From CAZLAK01 sp964557545 (GTDB lineage Bacteria > Bacillota > Desulfotomaculia > Desulfotomaculales > Pelotomaculaceae): DNA of 53,714 nucleotides. The position numbers and the translations under genes were made by a program. Location of the stretch: NCBI GenBank assembly GCA_964557545.1, contig CAZLAK010000011.1, forward strand, positions 1 to 53,714, written 5' to 3'. The notes under the pieces were generated by a model that worked only from the letters and a program-made list of their open reading frames with translations, had not been told where the DNA came from and did not search any database. Shown one piece after another: positions 15,749-23,843 of the stretch (its first letter is position 1; each line of letters opens with the position of its first letter).

Positions 15749-16465
15749 ATGCCTGCTCCAAAGTACAGAAGGATAGTCCTGAAATTGAGCGGGGAGGCGT
15801 TGGCGGGTTCACAGGGCTACGGGATTGACCCGGATGTGGTAAATAACATTGCCAGGCAAATTAAGGAAGTGGTAGAACAAAGGGTTCAAGTGGCTGTAGT
15901 AGTAGGCGGTGGCAATATCTGGCGCGGAATAGCCGGAAGTGCCAAAGGGATGGACAGGGCCACAGCGGACTACATGGGTATGCTGGCAACAGTAATGAAT
16001 GCGCTGGCTCTGCAGGATGCCTTAGAAAAACAGGGAGTTGACACCCGGACACTTACTGCCATCGAAATGAAAGAAGTAGCCGAACCATACATAAGGCGGC
16101 GGGCTATTAGACATATGGAAAAAGGCAGGGTTGTAATTTTTGCCGGGGGTACAGGAAATCCCTATTTTTCTACAGATACTACAGCGGCCTTAAGAGCAGC
16201 AGAAATAGAGGCACAAGTTATTCTCATGGCTAAGAGAGTAGATGGGGTTTATGATTCCGACCCGCTTAAAAACCCAGAAGCAAAAAAATTTGAAGAACTA
16301 ACTTATATTGAAATGTTGAATAAAGGCTTAGGTGTTATGGATGCAACAGCTGCCTCCCTCTGCATGGATAACAAAATACCACTTATAGTTTTTGATCTCA
16401 ATGTTGAAGGAAATATAAAAAAGGCAGTGTGTGGTGAAAAAATAGGTACTTACATTGGGGGTTGA
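15749..16465 (+). CDS. pyrH: Uridylate kinase
   Basis: PyrH phosphorylates UMP to UDP for pyrimidine nucleotide supply. The 238-residue amino-acid-kinase-fold protein shows IVLKLSGEAL, VVGGGNIWRG, DYMGMLATVMNALALQDAL and GGTGNPYFSTDTTAALRA. ATG 15749 has TAGGAG 12 bases upstream; a TTG at 15737 lies directly against that site and is less likely. frr follows with four bases between stop and start. Confidence 0.97.
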   Translation: MPAPKYRRIVLKLSGEALAGSQGYGIDPDVVNNIARQIKEVVEQRVQVAVVVGGGNIWRGIAGSAKGMDRATADYMGMLATVMNALALQDALEKQGVDTRTLTAIEMKEVAEPYIRRRAIRHMEKGRVVIFAGGTGNPYFSTDTTAALRAAEIEAQVILMAKRVDGVYDSDPLKNPEAKKFEELTYIEMLNKGLGVMDATAASLCMDNKIPLIVFDLNVEGNIKKAVCGEKIGTYIGG

Positions 16466-16469
16466 CGGT

Positions 16470-17027
16470 GTGACGAAAGAAATCATCAATGAAGCGGAAG
16501 CCAGTATGAAGAAGACAATTGATTTGGTAAAAAAAGAGTTTGCTTCTTTACGTGCTGGAAGGGCTACACCCGCCCTTTTAGACAAGGTGATGGTTAACTA
16601 TTACGGTACGCCCACTCCTGTCAACCAACTTGCCAACATAACTGCTCCTGAAGCAAGACTTTTAGTAGTTCAGCCGTGGGATAAAGCGGCTATGCCTGAA
16701 ATTGAAAAAGCTATTTTAAAGTCCGATTTGGGTATTAACCCCGTAAGCGATGGCAATGTGATCAGGCTGGTCATTCCTCAACTTACCCAAGAGCGGCGCG
16801 CGGAATTAATGAAAGTGGTAAAGAAAAAGGCAGAAGAGGGTAGGGTGGCAGTAAGGAATATACGGCGGGATGCAAATGATAAGTTAAAGGCCAGGCAGAA
16901 AGAAGGTTCGATCTCTGAAGATGAGTCAAAGCGCTTGCAGGATGAAGTGCAGAAATTGACTGACCGCTACATAAAAGAAATTGACTCTTTGCTGGCCGCA
17001 AAGGAGCAGGAGATTTTGCAAGTATAA
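16470..17027 (+). CDS. frr: Ribosome recycling factor
   Basis: RRF, with EF-G, splits post-termination ribosomes. The 185-residue protein has the tRNA-mimic three-helix bundle signatures FASLRAGRATPALLDKV, YYGTPTPVNQLANI and, near the C-terminus, RDANDKLKARQKEGSISEDE. GTG 16470 is supported by GGGGG eight bases upstream; a TTG at 16455 lies inside pyrH. The stop TAA overlaps the next ATG by one base. Confidence 0.98.
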   Translation: MTKEIINEAEASMKKTIDLVKKEFASLRAGRATPALLDKVMVNYYGTPTPVNQLANITAPEARLLVVQPWDKAAMPEIEKAILKSDLGINPVSDGNVIRLVIPQLTQERRAELMKVVKKKAEEGRVAVRNIRRDANDKLKARQKEGSISEDESKRLQDEVQKLTDRYIKEIDSLLAAKEQEILQV

Positions 17028-17257
17028 TGGGCAAAATTCCCGACGTAATAGGGTTACCTTTAGAAACTGCCTGTGAACTACTAAGGCACTTAGGTTATGA
17101 GGTAGAGTATATTTTTGCCCTGCCAGTTAAAGCGGCAGCTTTGGGCAGAGCCAGGGCTGTTCGCTTTGCCAGGGTATCAAACCATAAAGTGGTGTTGACT
17201 GCAGTTTTTGAATTGAACAGAGAGGAGGTGGAAAAGGGTGGCATACAAGATAACTGA
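17027..17257 (+). CDS. Stand-alone PASTA-like domain protein
   Basis: This 76-residue protein begins PDVIGLPLETACELLRHLGYEVE, which follows the PASTA-domain pattern (P-D-V-x-G, then a helix ending in L-G-x-x-V). PASTA domains usually sit in tandem outside the membrane on PBPs or Ser/Thr kinases, but this one has no signal peptide or membrane segment. It starts on the frr stop (TAATG overlap) and ends 20 bases inside the ferredoxin gene, so all three are probably translationally coupled. Function is unknown. The fold call is from the first 25 residues only. Confidence 0.7.
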   Translation: MGKIPDVIGLPLETACELLRHLGYEVEYIFALPVKAAALGRARAVRFARVSNHKVVLTAVFELNREEVEKGGIQDN

Positions 17258-17405
17258 TGAATGTTTAGCATGTGGTACCTGCATGGATACTTGCCCCAAC
17301 GGGGCTATCGAAGAAGGGGATATTTATAAAATTGACCCCGACAAGTGCACCGAATGTGGTGCTTGTGTAGAAGCTTGCCCGGTAGGAGCCATTGTCGAAG
17401 AGTAA
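17238..17405 (+). CDS. Small 2[4Fe-4S] ferredoxin
   Basis: This 55-residue clostridial-type ferredoxin has two complete cluster motifs, CLACGTCMDTCP and CTECGACVEACP, each C-x2-C-x2-C-x3-C-P. It is a low-potential electron carrier of the cytoplasm. GTG 17238 lies eight bases after GAGGAGGT, inside the end of the PASTA-like gene. A terminator follows at once, so it is the last gene of the rpsB-frr transcript. A link to the nearby iron-sulfur enzyme IspG is possible but only positional. Confidence 0.95.
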   Translation: MAYKITDECLACGTCMDTCPNGAIEEGDIYKIDPDKCTECGACVEACPVGAIVEE

Positions 17406-17413
17406 TGGCTAAT

Positions 17414-17440
17414 AACCCCCTCAATTTGAGGGGGTTGTTT
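17414..17440 (+). terminator. Intrinsic terminator after the ferredoxin gene
   Basis: AACCCCCTCA pairs with TGAGGGGGTT over a three-base loop, followed by GTTTATATTT. It separates the translation genes from uppS. Confidence 0.88.
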
Positions 17441-17530
17441 ATATTTAATTGATTATCAATTTAATAGTATAATTTTACATAAGTTCAGGTAAATTAATTG
17501 AACGGCGGGTATAAGCGGAGGCTAGTACAT

Positions 17531-18331
17531 ATGCTTAAAAACTTAACTAAACTAGTACGGTGGAACAAAATAAAATACGCTGAACCTGTAGGAGAGGAAA
17601 AATTATTGGAGAATATAGATAGAAAAAAATTGCCAAGACATATAGCAATTATCATGGACGGCAACGGGCGCTGGGCAGAGAAAAAGGGGCTTCCCAGGAC
17701 TTTTGGCCACCGTGCAGGTGTAGAATCCTTAAGGGATGTGGTTAAGGCGTGTTCTGAATTAGGGGTAAGTATTTTGACGGTATATGCATTTTCTACTGAA
17801 AATTGGAAAAGACCCCGCGAAGAAGTGAATACATTAATGGATCTTCTTATAGAGTACGTCCACAAGGAAACTGACGAACTCTGCGAAAACGGTGTAAAGG
17901 TAAATCCTTTGGGGAGAATTAGCGAACTGCCTGCCAATGTTCAGAGTGCAATTCAATACGCTATTGATAGGACAAAAGAAAATAAAGGCCTTATTTTAAA
18001 CCTGGCTTTAAATTACGGCGGGAGAGCTGAGGTGGCAGATGCGGTTAAGATGATAGCCCGGGCAGTTGTAGAGGGTACAATGAATGTAGAGGATATAAGG
18101 GAGGAAACAATTTCAGATTATTTATACACAGCCGGCCAGCCAGACCCCGATCTTCTCATCCGGCCGGCGGGAGATTTTAGAGTGAGCAATTTCCTGCTCT
18201 GGCAATTGGCCTATACTGAGTTCTGGTTTACTCCTGTCTTGTGGCCGGATTTTCGCCGCTTTCATCTATTCCAAGCGATCATAGAGTACCAGAGCAGGGA
18301 GCGCCGCTTTGGGGGTTTGAAAAAAAAGTAG
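17531..18331 (+). CDS. uppS: Undecaprenyl diphosphate synthase
   Basis: UppS adds isopentenyl units in cis to farnesyl diphosphate and makes the lipid carrier for peptidoglycan. The 266-residue protein shows HIAIIMDGNGRWAE (catalytic Asp43), GHRAGVESL, TVYAFSTENWKRP and, near the end, DLLIRPAGDFRVSNFLLWQLAYTE in part. About 30 extra N-terminal residues precede the conserved core. ATG 17531 lies nine bases after GCGGAGG. A TATAAT at 17468-17473 upstream could be a -10, without a clear -35. cdsA follows after 24 bases. Confidence 0.97.
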   Translation: MLKNLTKLVRWNKIKYAEPVGEEKLLENIDRKKLPRHIAIIMDGNGRWAEKKGLPRTFGHRAGVESLRDVVKACSELGVSILTVYAFSTENWKRPREEVNTLMDLLIEYVHKETDELCENGVKVNPLGRISELPANVQSAIQYAIDRTKENKGLILNLALNYGGRAEVADAVKMIARAVVEGTMNVEDIREETISDYLYTAGQPDPDLLIRPAGDFRVSNFLLWQLAYTEFWFTPVLWPDFRRFHLFQAIIEYQSRERRFGGLKKK

Positions 18332-18355
18332 CGCGGTAAGCTGGGTTGGTGAAAA

Positions 18356-19144
18356 ATGTTCTGGCAGAGAATATTGAGTGCAGCCATAGGCGCACCGCTA
18401 ATCATTGCAGCTGTTTGGCAAGGTGGCCTTCCATTACTTTTATTAACTGGTATTCTAATTATTTTGGGTTTAAGGGAAATTACTGCTATGCTGGCCCGTT
18501 TAGGTCTAAATCCTTCTTTGTGGCTGGCTTTGGCGGGAGGGGCAGTTCTGGTTGGCGGTGCATACCTTTACCGGGACGGCTACCCGGGACCTACGATCAC
18601 AATAATTTTATTCATGCACTTACTTGCTGCAGTAACTTTTTACCCGCGTTACACTCTTTTAGACGGGGCAGGAACCCTAATGGGTACTCTGTATGTAGGG
18701 TTACTGAGCTATTTTTATCTCTTGCGCACCCTGCCGCACGGGTGGATTTGGCTCGTTTTTACTTTGGCCTGCACATGGGCAACTGATACTATGGCCTACT
18801 TTGTGGGGAGGGCATTCGGCAAGAGGAGAATTGCTCCCATCCTAAGCCCTAAAAAGACACTGGAAGGTGCACTCGGCGGCCTTACCGGCAGTATTTTAGT
18901 AGCGTGGCTTTTTTCTTTAATTTACCCTTTTTTAAGTCCCGTAAAAATATTGATACTTGGTTTGCTCTTAGGTATTGCCGCAGAGGTAGGGGATCTTTTG
19001 GAGTCTGCTTTTAAGCGGCAGGTGGGAGTGAAGGACTCCAGTAGCCTAATACCCGGGCATGGTGGTGTGCTTGACCGGTTTGATAGTGCCCTCTTTACAG
19101 CTCCGTTAGCATACTATTACGTATTGCTTTTTATCCTTAACTAA
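18356..19144 (+). CDS. cdsA: Phosphatidate cytidylyltransferase
   Basis: CdsA converts phosphatidic acid and CTP to CDP-diacylglycerol, the branch point of phospholipid synthesis. The 262-residue protein has about eight membrane segments. The C-terminal signature starts at SAFKRQVGVKDSSSLIPGHG and continues to a DRFDS acidic site. TWATDTMAYFVGRAFGKRR is also conserved. The ATG start has only a weak site (GGTTGGTG). The uppS-cdsA-dxr-rseP order is the usual one, with one membrane-protein gene inserted before dxr. Confidence 0.96.
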   Translation: MFWQRILSAAIGAPLIIAAVWQGGLPLLLLTGILIILGLREITAMLARLGLNPSLWLALAGGAVLVGGAYLYRDGYPGPTITIILFMHLLAAVTFYPRYTLLDGAGTLMGTLYVGLLSYFYLLRTLPHGWIWLVFTLACTWATDTMAYFVGRAFGKRRIAPILSPKKTLEGALGGLTGSILVAWLFSLIYPFLSPVKILILGLLLGIAAEVGDLLESAFKRQVGVKDSSSLIPGHGGVLDRFDSALFTAPLAYYYVLLFILN

Positions 19145-19205
19145 GGGTAGTTTTTAGGGCATGTTTGTTTTATGGATTTTATATGGAGAGGTGAAAATCG
19201 CCTAA

Positions 19206-20252
19206 GTGCCAAAACCGCTACTTATAATAATTTATGCAGCTACCGGTTTGTTGGCCGCCGTAGCTGCCTATAAGTACCTGCTACCGGTTCTTTTGCCGTT
19301 TATTATTGCCTTTTTGTTTTGTATACTTATTGAACCCTTGATTATATTTCTGCAAAAAAAATTGAGTGTTCCTCGGGGCGTTGCTGTAGCAATATCAATG
19401 GTTACAGTGTTAGGTGGAATACTTATAGTTTTGGTGGCTATCGTTTTCAGATTGGTAGCGGAGCTAATTAGACTTTCCGTAACCTTGCCGGATGCCGCTG
19501 CTGAACTGAAAATTTTTTACTGCCGCATTATAGAGAAAGCGGCTGCTTTTTACGTAAGCCTACCTCCAGGTATTACAAGTTCACTGGAACAAAATATAAA
19601 TAAAATAACTGACAGCCTGCAGAACCTGGCAGCAAGAGCCATCAATGCGTTGCTCTTTTTTATTTCTTTTGTACCCGAAACTCTTACTATCTTTGTGGTG
19701 AGCTTGATAGCTACCTACTTTTTAGCGAGAGACCGGCAGCTTATAAAGCGGTCAATAGTAAAATACCTGCCCCCACCTTTGGGGGAAAAAACAATATTCA
19801 TTGCGAGGGAAGTAGTGGCCGCTTTTTCCGGATATTTGAGGGCACAATTGGTTCTCGTTGCTATAACTACCTTAATAAGCATTATAGGCTTAAAGATTAC
19901 CGGAGCGGCTTATGCTCTAACTTTGGGTTTACTGGTTGGATTGTTTGACCTTATCCCCGTATTGGGGCCGGCTACTATTTACCTGCCATGGGCAGTCTGG
20001 TGTTTTTTAGCCGGATCGCCCCTGCTAGGAATTAAGCTCATTATTTTGTACAGTATTATATTGGTTGTAAGACAGTTATCGGAACCTCGTATTGTATCAG
20101 CTAATTTGGGTATCCATCCGCTGGCTGCCCTTTTGGCTATGTACGCCGGCTTAAAGTTATTCGGTGTTGCCGGACTTGTTGCCGGGCCGGTCTTGCTCAT
20201 AGCTGTTCAAGCGGTATTTAAAGCAGGAATTTCGGTACATAAAGTTAAATAG
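19206..20252 (+). CDS. AI-2E/YtvI-family membrane protein
   Basis: The protein has 348 residues with about seven to eight membrane segments. The arrangement is typical of the AI-2E (UPF0118) family: two N-terminal helices, an amphipathic middle of about residues 90-150, then ITGAAYALTLGLLVGLFDLIPVLGP in part and the conserved RQLSEPRIVSANLGIHPL. It most resembles the sporulation-associated YtvI branch, but sequence alone does not decide between that and a generic transporter or permease. The GTG start at 19206 directly follows an in-frame stop; AGAGGTG lies 12 bases upstream. It interrupts the usual cdsA-dxr junction. Confidence 0.85.
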   Translation: MPKPLLIIIYAATGLLAAVAAYKYLLPVLLPFIIAFLFCILIEPLIIFLQKKLSVPRGVAVAISMVTVLGGILIVLVAIVFRLVAELIRLSVTLPDAAAELKIFYCRIIEKAAAFYVSLPPGITSSLEQNINKITDSLQNLAARAINALLFFISFVPETLTIFVVSLIATYFLARDRQLIKRSIVKYLPPPLGEKTIFIAREVVAAFSGYLRAQLVLVAITTLISIIGLKITGAAYALTLGLLVGLFDLIPVLGPATIYLPWAVWCFLAGSPLLGIKLIILYSIILVVRQLSEPRIVSANLGIHPLAALLAMYAGLKLFGVAGLVAGPVLLIAVQAVFKAGISVHKVK

Positions 20253-20340
20253 CAAATTTGTGTGAGGAAATCAAAAATTTAGTTATTTCTTCTATAGTAA
20301 CTTAATACTTCGATACTTTGTTAGTGGTGATCTCTTAAAA

Positions 20341-21498
20341 ATGAAAAAGATTGTTATTATTGGAAGTACCGGTTCTATAGGTCGCCAGACACTAGAAGTG
20401 GTACGCACCCTTCCTGGCAGGTTTCAAGTTTTGGGGTTGGGAGCGGGGCAGAACTGGCGTCTTTTACTAGAACAGATTAGAGAGTTTGCTCCCCGTGCTG
20501 TCGCATTGAGCGGGGAGAGTTGCCTGCTGCAGTTAAAAAGTGAACTTAAAGGCCGCAATATGCCTGAATTGATGTGGGGAAGGGAAGGGATGGAGGCATT
20601 GGCTACTATGCCGGAAGCTGACATCGTGGTGGTAGCTGTTACTGGTGCAGCAGGGATTTACCCGACGCTGGCTGCCCTGGCGGCGGGTAAACGGGTGGCA
20701 CTGGCCAATAAAGAAACGCTGGTTGCTGCTGGCCACCTCGTAATGAGTATTGCCGGTAGTAATAATTCTCGTCTTTTGCCCGTAGATAGCGAGCACTCTG
20801 CTATCTGGCAATGCATGGAAGGAAATGCACCCGATGTAGTGGAAAAAGTTATTTTAACTGCTTCAGGCGGTCCTTTTCGGGAGATGAGCGGTGAGGAACT
20901 AAAATCGGTCACCGTAGAAATGGCCTTGCGGCACCCTAACTGGAAAATGGGTACGAAGGTTACAGTTGATTCGGCTACCTTGATGAATAAAGGCTTGGAA
21001 GTAATTGAGGCCAAGTGGCTTTTTGGTTTGAGTTACCGGCAGATAGAAGTAGTTATTCACCCGCAGAGTATTATTCATTCAGCTGTAGAGTTTATTGACG
21101 GATCAGTTATGGCTCAGATGAGCCTGCCGGACATGCGTCTTCCCATACAATACGCTCTTACCTACCCAGAGCGACTTCACGGTTCGGTACCTAGACTAAA
21201 ATTTACTGACTTAAGCAACCTCACTTTTGAAGAACCTGATTTGGAAAAATTCCCTGCTCTTCGGGTAGCTATAGAAGCTGGTGTGGCAGGTGGGACCATG
21301 CCGGCAGTTTTAAATGCAGCTAATGAGGTAGCCGTAGAATGCTTTTTAAAAGGTGCCATACGCTTTATAGAAATTCCGCAGTTGGTAAGGCGTGTTTTAG
21401 ACATGCACAACAGGGTTGAGAATCCTAGTCTAGAAGAAATTATGGAGGCAGACCGTTGGGCAAGAGATGTAGGCCTACGGTTAGCAGGTGTTTGTTAG
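20341..21498 (+). CDS. dxr: 1-deoxy-D-xylulose 5-phosphate reductoisomerase
   Basis: Dxr makes 2-C-methyl-D-erythritol 4-phosphate with NADPH, the committed step of the MEP isoprenoid pathway. The 385-residue protein shows the nucleotide-binding IGSTGSIGRQTLEVV, the ALANKETLVAAG loop, DSEHSAIWQ with metal-binding acidic residues, and SATLMNKGLEVIEA. It supplies precursors for UppS, encoded upstream; IspG of the same pathway lies two genes downstream. A 13-bp tandem duplication lies at its 3' end. Confidence 0.97.
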   Translation: MKKIVIIGSTGSIGRQTLEVVRTLPGRFQVLGLGAGQNWRLLLEQIREFAPRAVALSGESCLLQLKSELKGRNMPELMWGREGMEALATMPEADIVVVAVTGAAGIYPTLAALAAGKRVALANKETLVAAGHLVMSIAGSNNSRLLPVDSEHSAIWQCMEGNAPDVVEKVILTASGGPFREMSGEELKSVTVEMALRHPNWKMGTKVTVDSATLMNKGLEVIEAKWLFGLSYRQIEVVIHPQSIIHSAVEFIDGSVMAQMSLPDMRLPIQYALTYPERLHGSVPRLKFTDLSNLTFEEPDLEKFPALRVAIEAGVAGGTMPAVLNAANEVAVECFLKGAIRFIEIPQLVRRVLDMHNRVENPSLEEIMEADRWARDVGLRLAGVC

Positions 21499-21522
21499 AC
21501 GTTATTAAATTAGACGTTATTA
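21495..21522 (+). repeat. Tandem 13-bp direct repeat at the dxr stop codon
   Basis: TTAGACGTTATTA occurs at 21495-21507 and again at 21510-21522. The first copy contains the dxr stop (TAG 21496-21498). This is probably a small local duplication. Confidence 0.8.
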
Positions 21523-21632
21523 TATGAATTTTGCTTACTGGAAATTATTTTAAAACCTTAAAAATGCGGTTAATTTATTCTTATAAATAATTTTCCTCTT
21601 TGGTCCAACTTTATGGCCGGTGGTGTTTTTAA

Positions 21633-22691
21633 ATGCAGACGTTTATTGCTTCTGTTTTTGTATTTGGCCTCCTAATTTTTTTTCACGAACTAGGTCACTT
21701 TCTGGTAGCAAGAATGGTGGGTATTAAGATCCACGAGTTTAGCCTTGGATTTGGCCCGAAAGTGGTGGGGATTGTTGCTGGCGGGACAGCGTATAACCTG
21801 CGCGCCTTTCCCCTAGGGGGTTTTGTGCGCATGGCTGGGGTTGACCCTAATGAAGAAAATGTAGAAAAAGATAAATCAAAGTGGTTTGTAAATAAGACGG
21901 TTGGGCAGAGGGCGTCCGTGATATTTGCCGGTCCTTTAATGAACTTTGTCTTGGCTGTGCTTCTTTTAGCCGCTGTATTTGTTTTTCAAGGGCTGCCAGT
22001 GCCTTCTAATACTACTTTAGTAGGCAAAGTGGTTCCCGGTTTACCTGCAGAGCGGGCGGGCATTGCTGCAGGTGACCGTATTGTGGCAGTGGACGGGCGG
22101 CATGTAGATAGCTGGGAAGAGCTCGTTAAATATATTTACGAACGGCCAGATAAAAACATCGGTATAAAGGTTTTGAGAAATGGAGAAGAGCTCTACTTTG
22201 AAGTGAAAACGCTTAAAGATGAGCAAGGTTTGGGGAAGATAGGGATTTATCAAGCTACTGAGTACAAGAGGATGGGGATAATACCGTCACTTTATATGAG
22301 CATTGAGTGGTCAGTAAAAATGATCTTTATGATACTTGACTTTATATCTAAGATGATTTTCGGGCAAGCGCCGGCCGATCTAGGAGGGCCAGTGCGGGTG
22401 GTAAGTGAGATTGGGAGGGCAGCACGTGTAGGATTATTTTTTCTCTTGGAGCTCGCTGCTTTTCTGAGTATCAACCTGGGTCTTTTTAACCTGCTCCCCA
22501 TTCCAGCTTTAGACGGCAGCCGTCTCTTATTTCTCGGGTGGGAGAAGCTGAGGGGCAAACCGATCGACCCCGCAAAAGAAAATTTTATTCATTTGATAGG
22601 TTTTGGTTTGCTGCTCCTTTTAATGGTTCTTATTACCTACCGCGATATTGTAAATATTTTTGAAAGTACAGGGTCCCGCGTTGTTCGATAA
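21633..22691 (+). CDS. rseP: Site-2 intramembrane metalloprotease RseP (YluC)
   Basis: RseP cuts membrane-bound anti-sigma factors and signal peptides. The 352-residue protein has the zinc motif HELGH (His18, Glu19, His22) in its first membrane helix, a PDZ domain (about residues 115-190) and the third metal-ligand motif NLLPIPALDG in a later helix. Four membrane segments are visible. ATG 21633 is chosen because it puts the HELGH helix near the N-terminus, as in relatives. It lies between dxr and ispG as in B. subtilis. Confidence 0.96.
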   Translation: MQTFIASVFVFGLLIFFHELGHFLVARMVGIKIHEFSLGFGPKVVGIVAGGTAYNLRAFPLGGFVRMAGVDPNEENVEKDKSKWFVNKTVGQRASVIFAGPLMNFVLAVLLLAAVFVFQGLPVPSNTTLVGKVVPGLPAERAGIAAGDRIVAVDGRHVDSWEELVKYIYERPDKNIGIKVLRNGEELYFEVKTLKDEQGLGKIGIYQATEYKRMGIIPSLYMSIEWSVKMIFMILDFISKMIFGQAPADLGGPVRVVSEIGRAARVGLFFLLELAAFLSINLGLFNLLPIPALDGSRLLFLGWEKLRGKPIDPAKENFIHLIGFGLLLLLMVLITYRDIVNIFESTGSRVVR

Positions 22692-22741
22692 AAACCTATT
22701 TATTGTAGTTTTGGAAACCAATAGCTGAGGTGATTTAGTAC

Positions 22742-23791
22742 TTGAAAAGGAGGATATCGAGGCCGATTTTTGTAGGCGGGGTGCAGATTGGCGGCGGTGC
22801 GCCCGTCAGCGTTCAATCAATGACCAAGACGGATACAAGGGATATTGCTTCAACTATACGGCAAATTTGGGAGCTCGAAGAGGCGGGCTGTGAAATAGTA
22901 AGGGTGGCTGTGCCAGATGAGGAAGCGGCTGCTGCCCTGGCCGAAATAATTAAGGGCGTTAAAATTCCCGTTATAGCGGATATTCACTTCAACTACCGGC
23001 TGGCACTGGCAGCTTTAAGGGCTGGGGCGGCCGGTCTTAGAATTAATCCCGGCAACATTGGCGGTATAGATAAAGTGAAGGAAGTGGTGCTGGCAGCCAA
23101 AGAAAGGGGTGTACCAATCAGGATAGGGGTTAATGCCGGTTCTCTTTCTAAAAAAATTTTGCAGAAATACGGCGGTATTACTGCCGGTGCTATGGTGGAG
23201 AGTGCACTGGAGTACATCAATGTATTAGAACATTTGGATTTTTACAATATAAAAGTTTCCCTAAAAGCTTCCAATGTGCCTTTGATGGTTGAGGCTTACC
23301 GGCAACTGGCCCAACGAGTTGATTACCCTTTTCACTTGGGGGTTACTGAAGCAGGTTTGCCTCCTGCTGGTGTTATAAAATCGGCGGTAGGAATAGGTAT
23401 ACTCCTCAGCGAAGGAATAGGTGATACAATCAGGGTTTCATTAACGGGAGACCCCTGCCTTGAAGTTCACGCTGCTTACGAAATTCTCAAGACATTGGGT
23501 TTGCGGCGCCACGGGCCGGAACTAATTTCCTGTCCCACGTGTGGCCGCACCCGGGTAGATTTGGTTAAAATTGCCCGGGAAGTAGAAGAGAGACTAAAGA
23601 AAGTGAATCGCCCGCTCAAGGTAGCAGTAATGGGCTGTGCTGTAAATGGGCCGGGTGAAGCCAGAGAAGCTGATGTGGGTTTGGCTGCCGGCAGGGGAGC
23701 GGGAATAATTTTTAGAAAAGGTAAAATAGTCCGCAGAGTGCCGGAAAACAGCCTTGTGGACGAGTTAATGTCTGAGATAGAAAGGTTGTAG
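22742..23791 (+). CDS. ispG: 4-hydroxy-3-methylbut-2-enyl diphosphate synthase
   Basis: IspG is a 4Fe-4S reductase that converts MEcPP to HMBPP, the sixth MEP-pathway step. The 349-residue protein has a TIM-barrel N-terminal part (VQSMTKTDTRDIAST, PVIADIHFNYRLAL, RINPGNIGG) and C-terminal cluster cysteines in ISCPTCGRTRVDL and MGCAVNGPGEA. The TTG start has GAGGTG upstream. It needs low-potential electrons; the ferredoxin gene 5 kb upstream is a possible source, by position only. Confidence 0.97.
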   Translation: MKRRISRPIFVGGVQIGGGAPVSVQSMTKTDTRDIASTIRQIWELEEAGCEIVRVAVPDEEAAAALAEIIKGVKIPVIADIHFNYRLALAALRAGAAGLRINPGNIGGIDKVKEVVLAAKERGVPIRIGVNAGSLSKKILQKYGGITAGAMVESALEYINVLEHLDFYNIKVSLKASNVPLMVEAYRQLAQRVDYPFHLGVTEAGLPPAGVIKSAVGIGILLSEGIGDTIRVSLTGDPCLEVHAAYEILKTLGLRRHGPELISCPTCGRTRVDLVKIAREVEERLKKVNRPLKVAVMGCAVNGPGEAREADVGLAAGRGAGIIFRKGKIVRRVPENSLVDELMSEIERL

Positions 23792-23843
23792 AAAAAACAA
23801 AAATATAGCGCAGATTTATGCTGATTACGGAGGGAATTAAGGT

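Noticed and set aside
23792..23843. T-box leader before proS
   Set aside because: Only 52 bases separate ispG and proS, and no T-box sequence is present.
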